In this document: in pieces, positions 9,783-25,060 of the stretch
How the letters are laid out: each line of letters starts with the position of its first letter
Numbering within the stretch: position 1 is the stretch's first letter
Assembly: GCF_001649575.2 (NCBI RefSeq)
Contig: NC_051432.1
Location: forward strand, 20,902,565-20,966,564
Length of the DNA stretch: 64,000 bases
Source of the DNA: Kryptolebias marmoratus
Taxonomy: Eukaryota; Chordata; Actinopteri; Cyprinodontiformes; Rivulidae
Direction of reading: 5' to 3'
Notes under the pieces: model-generated
What the model saw: the letters and a program-made list of their open reading frames with translations, nothing else
Database searches by the model: none
What the model was told of the DNA's origin: nothing
Position numbers and translations under genes: made by a program

Positions 9783-12700
9783 AAGCCACCTTGATCTTAT
9801 CTTTATCAAGAAATGACATGTCAAGATGTGTGTAGCCTCCTGCATACTACAGATTTACAGAATGTTTCTTCACAACAAAACAGGACGTTTGTTTATAGTG
9901 TTTCCTTAAATCAATGTAACTTTGAAAACTTTGTTATAAAATAACTTTTATTTACTGCTATGAAAGCTTTAGTGTATGAATAAGATAACATCCCTGCCTG
10001 TTCTTAGTAACTTTGAAGCTAAAATGTGTTAAGAAATGATAATGAACCTCCTCCCTGTCCTTTTTATTTAATTTGCCATTGGGTTTTTAAAAATATTTAC
10101 TTGTAATATCGCAGAGTGAGGGAGGGGCAGAATAGTTGATGGGATATGAAGGGAGGAAGCACATCTGGTGTTGGAATACACCCACCGAGACACTGAGAAG
10201 TTTACTGATTAGGACACACATACACACGTAAACACACACAAAGTATCACATTTTAAGAGGGTACATGGCTTTGTGCTCATATCAGCCTGTTCGTGCACCG
10301 CAGCTGCAGTGATGTGAGCTTCTCTGTGTGGGTGTTTGATAGGATTTTAATTTTTATGTGTTTTTCTTCTTTTCCTCATTTGGATTGACAGCGTGTTTGT
10401 GTGTACGTGCGGTGTTGGGACGGGGAGGAGTAATTTGCATGTCTATTCATATTTCTGACACTACAAAGATACTCCTACTGGAATTTTGATTACAATAGCA
10501 AAGTACCAGGAACTCTAAAAAGCTAAAATTATAACAGTGGAGTTCTGTGTGTCTTTGTTTTTCCTGGCTGCACTTTGTAACTTTAAGACTGATGCCGACT
10601 GTACTGTAGTGTGTCAATCATGCATTCATCCATGCAGTGTTGCAGTGTTTTAAAAGTAAATTGTCTGGTACATTATGTAATATTAATCAACATGGAGGTC
10701 AATAAATCACGGATGATCACATGCCTCTCACACATTACTGTGCTCCATAATCACTTGTTGCAAAAATATCTGAGTGAGCCACAGGCAGAACTAAGTTGTT
10801 CAAACTCTTTAACTTTCACCTGCAGCTGTGAAACACTCCCAGGGTAGCCATTAGTGGCTGGAGAGGCTGTAATAAAAAACTATAGGGGGCCCCAAAACGT
10901 CTAGATGAAGCCCTCGGCACTTTCTACTGAATAGGTGTAAAATATGGCTTCCTGTAATTGCCCTGGGTATATTTTGGAGTTGAGAACAAGGTCTAAGAGC
11001 ATACGGCACAAAAAAAAAAATAGTCATCACCTGTCTTCATCACCAGTCTTGGATTTTTCTTTTTATAAAACAAGCCTTTGAAAAGCTGAAATGTTTAAAG
11101 CATGTTTTCAAAAGTGAAGTGGTGATATTCGTTGAACGTTTAGGTTATTTATGAAAACTCATCTCAGTGTAATTTTTTTATGCAATAGCTGCACCGCCAG
11201 ACACATTCAGACTCCATAATGTAGCTAAAGAGAACAGTGGTTTGTTTTTGCTTTCTTTAAGAAACAAGAAACTGATCACATATATTGAGTTATATTTAAC
11301 ACGTCACTCACAATGCTATTATTTTTCTTTTTTTTTTTTACAGTCCACATTGCTGCAATAGATTAGGTAATAAATTCTGAATCATGTATATACAATTAAA
11401 CTCAAAAAGCCATGATATATCATTAAACCTTATTCATTTGCTGTTAAATAGTCCTCTTTTTATAGAACATCAGGCTCTAAAACACGGTGATAAACTGGGC
11501 TTTTACATTTCTGAGAGTGTAGTCCTAATGCTTAGTTAAGCATTTTAATTCTAGGTGACACAAAATAAAATAAAAGCCAGGGTAAGGAAAACATTTAAAA
11601 CAAGGATGTTTATCATTGGTGTTTTACAAATAAAGTACAAATGTTTTACTGGAGGACAGCAATTTGTTTCTTTTATTCTTTTACAAACTATTGCTTTAGC
11701 CTCTTAATTTTCACACAATGTACTTAGTTTTTGTTTGGCTGTTTCTGTTTGCGCTGTCTTGTCTCATCTTTTTTTAGTGCTATGGGCTTTCACTTTCTTC
11801 TCTCTCTCTCTAGCAGATACCAAACAAAGATGCAGTGTATCCACACAATCTTCAGGCTCCTGAAACTGAACAACTTTCTAACAATTCCCCTCAGAAATCC
11901 CTCAAAGGTGCCCCCGCAGATTTATTTCTTTTTGCTCAAAATGCACCTTTGTTATCAGTTCAGATAACAAATCAAGACTTCAGTACCATTCATTCTTTTG
12001 CTTTCATCCCACTGGTCTACTTTTGGTCCCTTGTCACATTAGTTTCACTCTGTCCAATTTTATTTCAGGTGTACGATGATATCACTGCCCTCAGCACACA
12101 GCAAGTGACACAGTGAAGAATTGTCCTCTCCGCGAGAGCTTTAGAGAAATATGTGAAATGATAATTACCTCTGAACACTGCATTATGTAGCAGAGGTACA
12201 TAATTTGTTAAAATTACACCAGTTTGATGGAACAAAAGAATCTTTTTTTCATTGTCTTGATCTCAGGGGTGAGGAGTCCATGTTTGGCTGTCTGGTAAAT
12301 AGTATAAACGTATAATCACTTAAAGCTACAGTTTTTCTGCTAAGATTTGTTATGGGATGTTGTTTTTTTTTTGTTTGTTCTGTTTTTAGTAAAAGAAAAT
12401 TCATATTTAAAACAAAACAAACAAACAAAACTCAAAATACCAGTAAGAAAAGTACTATGACATAGTAAACTATGATAACTCGTGCTTTTAATAAACACAC
12501 TGTCAAAACTTTTAGGTTTGCAATCAAAATGATGGTGAAATAGATCTTTTTTTCCCCACTTATAAGCTTTAAAGCTTTATCTGACGGTGATTATTTGCTT
12601 CCAAACTGCTAAATGTGAATGTTGCAGTAACTTTATAAAAACAAAAATATGCTTTTGCAAAAAATGTTTTTGCTAAACCAATTTTGCATTTGTTTAGGCT

Positions 12701-14226
12701 TTTCAGGGCAATAAAAGCAAGATAATCTGGCCTGTTATTATTAAATAGTTGCACTTTGAAAAAAAAAACTAAATAAATGTACTTTATTTTATTTATTTAT
12801 TTTTTTTTAACAAATTGTTGTTAGTAGGTTTCAAAACATTTCTCAGCACCAGTTGATGTTAATTTATGAACACACTTTAATAACCTGGATGATTTTTAGT
12901 TTCTTGTAAGTATGTATTAAAAAACAAATAAAAAAAGCATCAAACTTACTCCAATAGCTTTAAAATGCGGAAATAATACTACAACAGCACTAAAGATGGA
13001 GATATTGCATGCATTTTAAAATATTTATGTCTCCTGTTCAGAAGTATATGGTTTCAAAGAAAAATATAATAAAATTTGCACACAAACACATTGTAATAAG
13101 TGTCAAAAAGTGTATAAATTAGTACCTCTTATGGAATTTAACATAAACAAAAATGTTAAGGTGAAAATTTAAATGATGTTTATGCATAATTACATTCATC
13201 TGCTAGGACAAAACATAAAATGTCAGAATCTATTTTTCCAGCTTGACAACTATGGGCAGCTGCTGCCTTTTTTACTCATCCAGTTCCCCATTGAATTTCA
13301 CAAAATAGTGCATTTTTGATATGACAGTGGTGTGATAAAATATTAAAGTGTTCATCTGGATGAGATGTCTGTTTGAACAGGACAGACTGTCATGCAGATA
13401 AACAGATTTGCAGAACTACATAGATCTAAGTTGAAGGATTTCTTACAGGGATGTACAATACTGGGCTAATACACTGGCAACATATCTAAAGCAAAAACAA
13501 AGCAACAAGCCAATTCATTAATGGAGCTAAAGCACCAGTTTTGCACAAAAATCTAAATATACAACTTGATGTTAAAACACTTTGACACCCTAATCCATGT
13601 ACTTTGTCTGTACACAACAAACAACGACTTACATTTTGGAGTGGTTTTTAATTGTACTTGACAGCAAACACTGTCTGACATGTTTGATGTCATGTAATAT
13701 GAGATCAGCCAAAGCAAAACTGCACAAGCAAAAATGAAGAACACTGATACAGTCAATCCATTACACATTTAAAATCAATCCATGTATGAAAGCTACAGCT
13801 GTAGCTGCCAAAGAAAGCATATATTATTAAACTGCTAGAGGCACACAGTGAATATTGGATGACTATCAGACGTCAGAGTATTGGGGAATATGGTGAGGTG
13901 TTGTATAATGTGAATGTTAAACTGCACAGAAAGACACTGCATAGTTTGAATGATGTTAAATTAATTCTTCAGACACAAAATCTTGAATTTTCTCAGGATT
14001 TGGAAAAAGGTTGTGATTTAACCATTTCACAATGGTGAACCATTGAAAATTACATTGACTGAAATATTTACTGCTTTGCTATCTTAAATCATCACCTTAA
14101 CTACTAACAGATCAACAGTCTTGTCCAAACAGTCATATTCGAAATTTGAAGGCTTTTTTTTCTTTCAATACTGGTCTTGAAATTGTTATAATTTGCACAT
14201 TATGTTAAAGCAAAAATATTTTTAGG

Positions 14227-14262
<36 letters not shown>

Positions 14263-15674
14263 GTTTTATTTGGAAGGTATTTATCTTAAATTAAAGAATT
14301 TGTTCAATTTTTCAACTTCATTGAACCCAAACAATGATCTGTTGCTGGTGCTTAAACAGCATAATATAAGTTATCAAATCTGAGCACACAGAATAACTAA
14401 AATGATGCAACAGATTGCAAATCTTTATGTATAGTTTTCTAAAGAGAGGGAACATATTTTTATGGCATCTGTTTTTATTTTGACCAATGACACCTGATAG
14501 GCTCCATGATATACAAATGCTACAAATCAGCATGTCTGTTTTTAAACAAAACATTTGGTAATCAAATATGCTGAAAATATAAAACACAAAATAAGTACCC
14601 TTTTGTGTAATCACGGTGTAGGTGTTTTGTTCATATCACATTCCAAACACATATAACACTGTCCATGGGTAAATATAGCAGAACTGGAATGGTGTATTAG
14701 AGAGTTTGCGATATGACGGCATTAAGTCAAATTGCATGTGGTAAACAAAATAAGGCTGCTACTACAAACCAAGCTTGATTCTTGGGGGATTGTTTGTTAA
14801 GCTGCTACCTTAATTAAAGTAAAACCCAGTGCAGGCTCTTCATCATTTGTCCTGTCAAAGCAGGCACAGTTGCACAGTGGGATAGCAATGTCAAAACACA
14901 GATGACTTTGTTATCAAAGTGTTGACATGATGCAAAGCGGTATGACTGTCTATCAGTGATCTGCGTCTGTCAGGGGTAAGAATTAATCAAAGCCAGAGAG
15001 AAGCACAGCGGTTGGTTTCTATAGATGAAGCGTAGATGATACTTAATGATTGAACGGTATGCTTTTTTTTTACAGTTGGTGGACAAAATAACGGGTTCCA
15101 TTTACAGGCAAAGCAAAAAAATGCTGTGTTATTGATACAAACTACTGCAGATTTGACCATGGAAACAAGAATTTAAATGAGTTGCTTGGTTCCTTTAATA
15201 ATAGCAATATAATGACAACATGACTGTATTGAACTTAATAACTGTAATGTCTTATTTACTTAAATTAAATGGCTCAGTTGTGATTATACAGAATCAAAAA
15301 GAAAGGGAAAGGTGTGACAAAGATTATTTCAACCACAAAGCATAACTGGGGAATCGTAAACATATCTTCAAAAGTGAATTAAACTGTAATAAGATGTCAC
15401 ACGCACTTGAGACACCGTGTCCCAGATAACAAAAACATCCTTCAGGTAAAGTGATTGATTGTGAAACTCTGTGCATCTTGATGAGAAAGGTAACAAGCTT
15501 AGGGGGATGGAAGTAGTAAAACTGATTGTGCCAACCTTAAACAGCCCAGATAGCATAGTCTTGTAATGTTTGCTGTGCTGTAGAACTGTTTCCTTCTGTT
15601 CTCCAAAATATCAAAATATCAAAACTTTCTTGACAATCTTCCTATACATTTGCCATGGTTAACTGCAATTTAAA
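9783..15674. other. AT-rich non-coding stretch
   Basis: About 5.9 kb without a recognised exon or transposon. It includes a CA-rich bit near 10220, an ATTTGCAT octamer near 10433 and an (ATCT)n microsatellite at 14228. All open frames are short and low-complexity. Confidence 0.55.
14228..14262. repeat. (ATCT)n microsatellite
   Basis: Nearly nine uninterrupted ATCT units. Confidence 0.95.
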
Positions 15675-15792
15675 CATCCATCCATTTCCTTTACCTGCTT
15701 TTCCTTTACAGTTTGCAGTGAAACTCGTGCCTATCTCCAGCAGCCACTGTGCGAGAGGTGGGGTACACCTTGGACAAGTCGCAAGTCCATCC
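15675..15792 (-). mobile_element. SINE / L2-type tail fragment
   Basis: On the plus strand it runs CATCCATCCATTTCCTTTAC, CTATCTCCAGCAGCCACTG, GCGAGAGGTGGGGTACACC and GCAAGTCCATCC. This is the reverse complement of the tail of the fish SINE/L2 family (usual form: pentamer ATGG tail, GCTGGGATAGG, GGGTGTACCCC, GATGGACTGGC). Only the 3' about 118 bp remains. Confidence 0.75.
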
Positions 15793-17608
15793 AAGAAATT
15801 TAAACCTATTTTAATTGTTAAGTATATTATGACTAAAATGATGTAAATTGTTTAAACTTAGTTTTTTTTTCTAAGATTTTCTCTGTGTGTTGTACATTTA
15901 TCACTGGTACACAAAGAGACCAATTGATCCATATGAAATTATTAAGGGGTTATAGAAACTGTCAGAAGAAACTTTGCCACCAAATGTAAAATCTGACAAG
16001 TATGGAGATACTAACATTTAGCCATTTGCTTATCTTCTTTTTAGAGGAAAATCAGAATAAAAATAATGTCACTTATATCAGTGCATGTTGCAGAAATGTA
16101 AAACAAAAGGCATATGCAAGATCAAAATTAATTATGTTAATGCCAATTGTAATCTTAAGCCGATGCCATACTTTTAAACGTGAATCCACTATATGGACCT
16201 GCATAAGTTGTGGAGAAGAGATTGCTTCTTCAGCTGCAGCCTCTCCCTTAGCAGAAGGCCAAACATCTTTGTCCTTGTTAAAGTGGAACAAATCGCCCCA
16301 GGACTAGCCCTCATCAGTATGGATTCACACAGTTAAACTTCCTCATCCAACCCTTTGGCTCAGTATTTTCTCAGTCCAGTTCACTGGCAAGACAGTTGGC
16401 TATGGTGCCCAAAATAAGGATGAGAATCCTTGTTCTCCATCTATTGATTGTTATTTCTGTGACACCAGCTGTGGAAAATTAGCGTAAAATTATCCCAGAA
16501 CATTTTCTCGATTGCCTGAAAGAGAAGCAATATAGGGAGGGAGAGACAGAAAGAGGGAGGGAATGTTTGAAGGATTTTGTGGATTGGATATGGGTACAGA
16601 ATTGGAGGGGAGTGTTTTTCAAAGGAGAAAGTCTCTTTTAAGAATTTTTGCATCTTCATAGATTATGCAGTCAAACAGGCATGTAGTATGGAACAGCACT
16701 GGTGTCTATGCCTATGTATATAATGCATATAATAAGACATTTACATATTTCCTTTAGTTATAAAGACAAGACAGATAACAAAAGACATATATATTTTTTT
16801 TTTCTTTATCCAGAAGATTTAATCTGAAACAGTAATAAAACATCTCCAAATTTGAAGTAACAATATGTTAAGAATTCATCCATTTGAAACACTTTTAAGG
16901 GTTCCACTTCAAAACCGCTGCCAGAAAATCAGCTGCAACACTTCAAGTCATTTACATGTAGTTTCAAACTTCAACAAATGAGATGGAAAAAATGGAACAG
17001 ACATCAACCTTAAAAAAAATAAAAAAATAAAAAATAAATAAATAAATAAAACTGCTTGCTTATTGAAGTGCTGAGGAGAAGGACCATGGACCCTGCTAAA
17101 ACTTGCTAATGAGAGCAGTGCTTCATGTTCTTTCCCTTGAATTATTAAACAAATGATATAAAACATTTATGCTAAAGTCAAAATCTCACAAAATCGTTGC
17201 ATGGATGCTGGAAAATGAAATAAGAAGTTCGAGATACTGTTGAGGTTGTGCACATTTTCACTGTTTACAAAAGTCCTACACATGCTTATGTTAAGTTATT
17301 ACTGTCAGATTAATGTTTTAACATAATGCATATTTGCTGCTGTTATGTAGACAGATTATATTATTATAAATATAGCGTAACCTTTCACTCATTGTTTTCT
17401 TATTACTATTAAATCTAAAGTTTAAATGAAAACACGTCATCTCATATAATTTAGCTATGTATACAACAGACTGACATTCATTTTTCACCTGTTTCACTTT
17501 AAATAAATAGATATAAGGTATACTCTGTTAAACAGCGTGCTTGGTAGGAATTTTCACCATTCTGTGTGTGTGCATGTGGGTGGGTGTGGGTGTATGTGTT
17601 TGTGTGGA

Positions 17609-17635
17609 GGGGAGGGGAGGGGGAGTGTGTGGGGG
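17609..17635 (+). other. G-quadruplex motif
   Basis: Four G runs (4, 4, 5 and 5 G) separated by A, A and a 7-nt spacer lie inside a longer GT/GGGT-rich tract (about 17562-17640). It meets the canonical G4 pattern on the plus strand, which would be the transcribed-RNA sense if this is SGCZ intron. Confidence 0.7.
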
Positions 17636-20600
17636 TGTGATGTTTAGAAACAAGTCTTACAGCTAAAGAATTGAGGAGCTTAACCTACTAATTGCAACCT
17701 CGCCTTGAGGCAATACCTCAAATTGCATTTTCTCTTCCTCTAAATCTGTCCAATTTTCTCCCTACTTCTTGCTGCCCTTCCTTGACTTTTTACTTTTCCA
17801 ATCACTTCCTTGTATTCATCCATCAGTTACACTGACCCATGTGCTCCTTTTTTTCCCCGTCTCTTGTTGCTTTATAGGTTATGGGAATTCATGTCTCATT
17901 CTGCTTTTATCTGATGCCAGGAAACTACCACTTTGCAAGATGGTGCTGCTCATCACATCAATCTTGACCCAAAAGTATGCTTTACCTTTTAGAATACCAC
18001 TTCATAACAAAACAAATTTTATTTTAATTTTTCTTCACTGTGTCAGTGTAAAGGCAAGCACAGGCTGAAGCCCAGATATCAAAAAAGATGTGCAGTGTTA
18101 TTTTACCAAATGTATTTTGAGATAGAGTAGAAAATTGTTTAAAAAAAAAGGTAAAGAAAACAATTTGATTCCTTGCATTTTGTATTTTGTATTGAAAAGA
18201 TGCAACTGATTAATCTCTGGGGAGTTAGTTCTTATTATAAACTACATTTTATGTAAAAACTGTAAAGAAATAGTATTCAGTTCTTCATTTTTAGCCACTA
18301 AAATTTGGGTATTAAAGTATGTTTAAAAAGGGCTATGGGATTTAAGAGCTATAGCTCCTACAATATTGACTCAGATTTGCTCAGATTTAGGTAGGATTTG
18401 TGCTTTAATGTAGTATTTTCTTTCTCTTAAATACTGACTTTGCAGAAGAGCCTGTAAAAATGTTATAAGGTATTCAGTCTGAACCATAGCTCTCGCCTAA
18501 TGACTCCACAGGTGAGCCAAATGTATGGGTCACTGCCACCAGGCGTATACACACCCACAGTCACCCTGACACTGGCCATTAGCAACTCCAGTGGTGAGAG
18601 CTAAAGAGAGGATATGGGCAATAAGATTAAAGTTATGCAGGGAAAATAAATACACAGTCAAAAGGAGGCTTTGTTAGAATGACTGATGCTGGGTTGTCCA
18701 TCATGCGAGGTGACAGATAGACACATATATTGTATACACAATCTTATTCTCCTTTCTCTTATGGAGTACCACATTCACTCAATCATTTATTTATTATCTG
18801 CCTCTGCAGTGTACCCTCACAGGATGGTGTTCATACTAACAAACTGTACATATTCACAGCTGGTGTCAGTTTGGTCTCTGGCTGATTGGCTGTCATTTTT
18901 CAGTCTGTATTTAGTGGCTAATTAGCATCCAGTTAATGATCTCTCACTCACACTAACTTCCTCATTTTATCCTTCTCTCATCGGTAGATGATCCAGAGAG
19001 GGTTTCTTTTAAGACGTAAGGGGATTGGGTCAAGAAGCTGTTCAGACTTCCGCTTTAACCTTTTTTTGTCTTTTAGAAAAAAAACATGGGCATACAAAAA
19101 TAGAAGTAAATGCAGCTGTGCTTATTTTTTAATTTATTTATTTTTCTTTCAAGATGAAAGAAACTGGCACTTAGACTGGCAGTGTGGTTGGGTAAAATCT
19201 TCTTCAGTCTAAATTACTTGTCTAATGTATATTTTGTCCAGGTTTTTTTTTTTTTTTAAATCACTACAAAGAGGAACCAGAGAAAGAAATCTGTGCTGAC
19301 AGACAATCTTTCTTTTATTAGGGCTGCAGAAATTATTTAAAAACCGCAGCAGGCATGCTGTTAATCAGTTACTGGTTTATGTAATATAGTTTAAGCACAA
19401 TGACATCTAAGAAGACTTATTTTTATCCCTTATTTTTATCTTCATAAAATCTCTGCATGGCAGCAATGAACAGATAAAAAACAATCAAATTGCTCTTATT
19501 CTAGCCTGTTCTCCCTCAGTTGGTGTCAAACAGTAACATTTTGTTAGGAACCACACATTTGCTTATTCTTACACAAAAAAGCAAATCTTCAGGACATCAA
19601 TTAAAAAGACAAAAAGTAGTGTTTCACATGTTATTACTGTGTTGGAACATTGATAAGAAGGGGTGCATTCTAAACCTTTTTCTTTGTTTGTTTGTTTGTT
19701 TTCTTCTTTTTTTTTTCCTGAACCCAACGAAGAGGTTAAAGCTCAAACCTAACAAGGAGACTGTGTTGCCCCTGCCTCAGCAGGTATATGCCCAAATCAA
19801 ACAAGAGAAAAAGCAAGAGAAAAGCATGATAAACAATAACTATATAAAAATAAATGAATAAAATGTGAGTGCCCCAAGACATACCTAAATGTCAGTTTCA
19901 TGTTTATGGGACTGGCAGTCTTCCTTCACCCAATCTCCCACTACCTTATGGGGATTTTTCAGATCTTTATATGTGAGTGGCATTTCCAGGGTTTGCTGTT
20001 GATGATTGAGATAACTGCAAGCTGTGTGTGAGAAGCTGACACCGAAGTATGTCTTTTGCACATCTAAAATACACCCAAGGTTTGGAATGAATGGCATTAT
20101 TTCAACCTTTGGAAAAATTAACATTTGCTTATTTTTGAATACCAGTTTTCATCAAAAAATAACACAATTTTTTTTTGAAAGTGTATCTGAAATCATTAAC
20201 TGTTGAAATATTTGCCTATTTTCACTGCTTTATATAGCCTTTCTGATGACAATACATAAACACATTTCTCTATTTGCAGTAACGCAAATTAGACAATTAA
20301 AATGTATGTCACAACATGCTTTAATAACAATGGTAAAGAACTATTGTAGAAAATGTCTCTTGACTGGATCACAGATGCATACATTGTTAATACCTGCCAT
20401 AAAAAAAACACAAAAAACAAAAATTTGCAAAATAAAAAACTTAAAAAACTTTTTCCTGCATGTGAATATAGCATGAAGAGATGGAAGGAAATATACAAGA
20501 AACAGAGAGAGAAGGCTGAGAAAGTCCACAACAACTGGAAGCACAAATCATGAATAGTTCCATGAAAACTAAAACTGTTGAGTCTGTCATAATTTTCTTT

Positions 20601-23600
20601 CTGCAATAGTTAATACTGTCCAAGAAAAACAGTTTTAGATTGGTAGTTGACTGAAGTCTAGATCATTGACATATTCTCCCAGTAAGATAACAAAGAGCTT
20701 CTTGTAAAGTTATTTTATCCAGCTTGCCAGTATGTGTGTGTGCGCAAGCATGTTGTGTCAGTTTGACGTGCGGGTAATCAGCCTGGCTAATGGAGTCCTC
20801 AGGCAATTAATGAATGCCTCAACTCAACCTAAGATGAGACATAAAGAACACACACACCCATAAAACAAGTACAAATATCCATACACTAATCTCCCCTACA
20901 TACACAATAAGCTCAACACTAATGCAGTAAACTTCTCAAACCACCCAAGTCAGCGTTTCCATTTAAAACCAATTACTGAAGGCATATTTCATTTTCTAGT
21001 AGATCTTCAGTGGCTACACAAAACAAGAGAGCAATTCATTGCAGCCATCAGTTATCAATGACAATTAATCAATACAATAATGCAACCCAGTGTAGGGAGC
21101 TTGTGAACGCACTCATGGGAAACATGCAGTGACTCAAACAACAAAATGACAAACACACACAAATAAATTCATTTATACATTCGTTATATGAAAATATATA
21201 TTCAAAAGTACACACATGCTTTTAGTAAAGGATATACATTGACAATTGTTTGCAATGTGTTCATCTTTATACATTTTTTCTGTTACTTTCTTGTTCTATT
21301 TATTTATTTTTTTCAGCTCATGTTTTTTTCCCTGAGGTTACTGTATACTCAGGCATGTGCAAGATAGCACATCAACATCACAAAGTTGTCGTTTTTACGC
21401 TGTGTCTGAAATGTGCCAAATGTACTGCAGTTCTTCTTTTGAACAGCAGGTGTTGTTACTAAAACTAAATCACTTCATAGTGGGAATCACATCTGAAAAA
21501 GAGTTATGTTCAGGAATCTTTAAATTAAATTGTAACAACAGTTCCATTGTATCTGATTTCATTTTAAGTTGTTTTGTTTTTTTTAAGTTTTGGTAACATT
21601 AGGTGTGTCTGTTTAACCAGACACCATTCACAAAGCATGTGACAAGTTACACAAATCAAGATGTTCACAATTGGCTGAAACAAAAGAAAAACAACAACAA
21701 CAACCCCTAACCCTAATCCTCCTCAGGCAGTTTATCAAGCAGACTTGTACAGCTTTCATTGTTGCACTAGCAATCACTGATATGAAGTGTTCCTTAAAAT
21801 CAGATTAGTAATGTTTTTTTTATTGGTAAAATAAAATAAAAATAAAAAGCACATGTAATAAAAGTTAGTTCATTTAAGAGGTGATAATTAAAAACAACTT
21901 CAAGATCGAAAAGAAAGTCTTAAACAGTATTAATTAAATTTAGAAAAGACAAAAAGAGTAGTTCAATTTAATTTAATTTGATAAAATTTTAGATGTACTT
22001 GGTATATTTAGCATTATGAAAAAGATAACTATTGTAAATTGAGTAATTTGACAGTAAACTTGCTATATTGTTAAATAAATGTTACACTGTGGCATTTGCA
22101 ATAGTCATAAAATGTCAGGTATAGAAAAAACTTGATGCTTTGATCCAAAAGAGAAAAGGTTCTTGTCTTCCATGATAATCTACAAGATAAATTAGATTCA
22201 GCATGACATTTTGCTACATTAATAAATTATTATCATATAAATATGACATGGTGAGTCAATTAATGCATTAAACAACCTAATTTCTCCTTTAAAATATCTT
22301 CAGATGACTAGTCTCAATAGACTTTAAATCATTTATGTTTTCTATGTAGCTCCACTCCTTTACAAAATGACCTCAATCATTATGAATATCCAAGAGTAAT
22401 TGAGTGTGAGCTGACAAGAATCTCATTGTTTTAGCAGTCAGAAAATCAAAATATGAAGAAAAATCAAAGTAATAACCAGATAGTGGTGATGGTGGCAAAT
22501 GACGTTCTTACCTTCTGGACAACATCAGTCTTATAAGCAACACACCCAACAGTTTTTAAGCCATTTGTATCTAAGCCACAGTGATGAACAAGCTCACGTT
22601 TAGACAAACAATCCATGCCTGGAGCTACTCTCTCCCAGCTAGGATACATTTTTATTCATATTCTGATATAAATAGCCTCTAAGTGTTTTAGTGGGCCCTA
22701 GATTACACTTCTAAAAGTACTCCTATGGTCAAACTAATTTGTAGGTGCTAATTTTTATGTGGAAATCTGATTCTTCAAGAACAGTTTACCCTATTAAAAA
22801 TGCATGGTACTGGTTAAAAATGCATGCTAGTCGACTCTAAATGAGAGCTGATCCTAGTGTTTCTGAGTGAAAATAAATAAATAAAAAGAAAAACCCTTTG
22901 AAGAAGCAAGATTTTTATCTAATTGCAAAGTAAGTGTGCTGGGTCAAAATTCAATAGACTCACTTGCAGATAAAAATTTCTCACAACACCTACAGATAAA
23001 GGTTTTGTATAAACTGTGCTTGAACACCTCTGAATACACTTTATTTTGTATTATAAAACAGTTGATGCATTATCAAAATAGAGCATAATTAACACACAGT
23101 ATCTTTTGGGCCTAAAGTCCCTAAACTGAAATAAAAGTAAAAAATTAAAAATCACAGAGATCTAAAATGTGCACAAAAAAACAACACACTCAAAAAAAAT
23201 ATTTAAAAAAAAACCTTACAACCCTTCGAGTGCACAAGGTATCACATTATACATCAAACATTAATAAAGAAAATTACGTTTTTGCCTTTTAGAAGCATAA
23301 TAATAAACTAATTACAATGTATATTTTTTAAATTAAAACAGTTTCTGTTAACTGAGAACTCCTTTCCCAGGAGTAGAATTATAAGTTCAGACTGGAAATA
23401 TGTGACCAACAAGTGTGAATATATCCTATTTTGTGTTGATCAAATATACAGCTCAGAGCAAGACACATCAGTCCTACAAGGTCAAACTTTGCTGTGTGCC
23501 TACTAGACTGAAATATGAGTTTTATTTTAATACAAATGTCTGATAAATTAGGGGATATCCTCTTTACAAAGCTGCCACTTTAAATCTTCAAACTTACTAC

Positions 23601-25060
23601 AGAAATACAGCTTGGAAATAGAAACAAGTGTCAACTTGTAATATCTTAAAAACCCAAGTAGCAGCAGAGGTTTGCATTGAATGGTGATTTTATGTAACTA
23701 TGAGTATGTGAATCTTACAAAAGTGCTTTGTTTCATTGTCATTCTATGACATTTATTTTTCTGTACCAACTGAATTCAAAAATGTGTATTGTATGTATTT
23801 TTCTTTAACTCAACAGGAACTGCAAGAAGTTGGCTCCAAATGATCATAACTGGTGGTACTCAGAAGTGATCATTCTCATCATATGCTTTTGCATTCACAC
23901 TTTGAATCCATCCAACCGTATTACTTTCTATTCTGTGCAATGGCCTCATCATAAGCAAGTAGTATGTATTTACCAAGAGCTATTATCCATCCTACTAGTG
24001 TGTGAATTGTACACAGTCCGTGTGACTTTACACTGGCGGAGTAATTACTCATCACACCCACCATGAACTGAAGAGGATAATGAGATTGGTAAACAAAAGG
24101 CAGCCATTTTGGCAGCGGCCAACTCACTTACCTTCCTCAGTGGTCTCCTTTGACAGGTGTTTGTGAGCTGCTGTCTATATATGCATGTATGCATTAAGTG
24201 TTTGCACAATTTGTGTTCCCTTGAAAGCAACAATAGAGAGAGATAAAAAGCAACTTAGCAATGCAAAGTAGCCATTAATCCTCTCTTGCTTTCTCTCTCT
24301 TCTTCCACGCTGTAATTAAACAGGTAAAACTGCTGGAGAGAGGCTTGGGTGTGGCTACGAATGAGCTTTTCTGTGTGTGAACGTTTTTATATCTCAAATC
24401 TGTCTGTGCTGACACATGATAGCATTTAAAGGAGTTACATTCCACGTAGAGTGTGTCTGAATATTTTCCAAAACCTTTCTCTGTATCTTTTAACAAAGTC
24501 CCCCTGGCTTCATGTCAGGTTACATTCTTACCAACTGCCTGAAAAAAAAAGGCTGAAAACAGAACTTTACAAAGACACAAAAAGCAGGAAATGTGCATGA
24601 AAGACAGCCCTTTATTTCTCCATGATTAGTTCTCTGAACTGGCTGACTCTAATCAGCACTTTGGCAAGGGGAGAATTATCAACTGGCATCAGAGGCTGTG
24701 AATAAAACGCAAGTGGGTGAGGAATTCATATTAGTGAGAAAGTTTAACAGTTGGAGACAACGCACTGAACCAGTCTGTATTGTCTCTCTGTGTGGATGTG
24801 TTTGTTTGAAATGTGCCGTTTAATAGATCAGGTTAAACCGTAGGCTTCCAAATATTTCATGAAAAATCTGAAATTTTGTTAGTACTATAAATGCTTTTTA
24901 AAAATGGGGGAAAATACACTGCACTGAATAAAAATTTGGAGCAAAAGAAAGAAAGAAAAAATATATATTTACATACACATATTGCATATATAAAGTTACA
25001 GAGAGCAAAGGTTTGAACATTACTAATTAAAAAATATATATTGTCAGCAAAATATTAGTT

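Noticed and set aside
17665..17690. ATTGAGGAGCTTAAC reads I-E-E-L-N, like the end of human SGCZ exon 1
   Set aside because: An in-frame TAA lies just upstream, no suitable ATG fits and no GT donor follows at the right place.
18776..18830. Possible further SINE/L2 tail (TCATTTATTTATTATCTGCC)
   Set aside because: Match is too weak and lacks the downstream diagnostic words.
21697..21716. CCCTAACCCTAA, telomere-like
   Set aside because: Two units only, next to an (AAC)n run; too short for an interstitial telomeric array.
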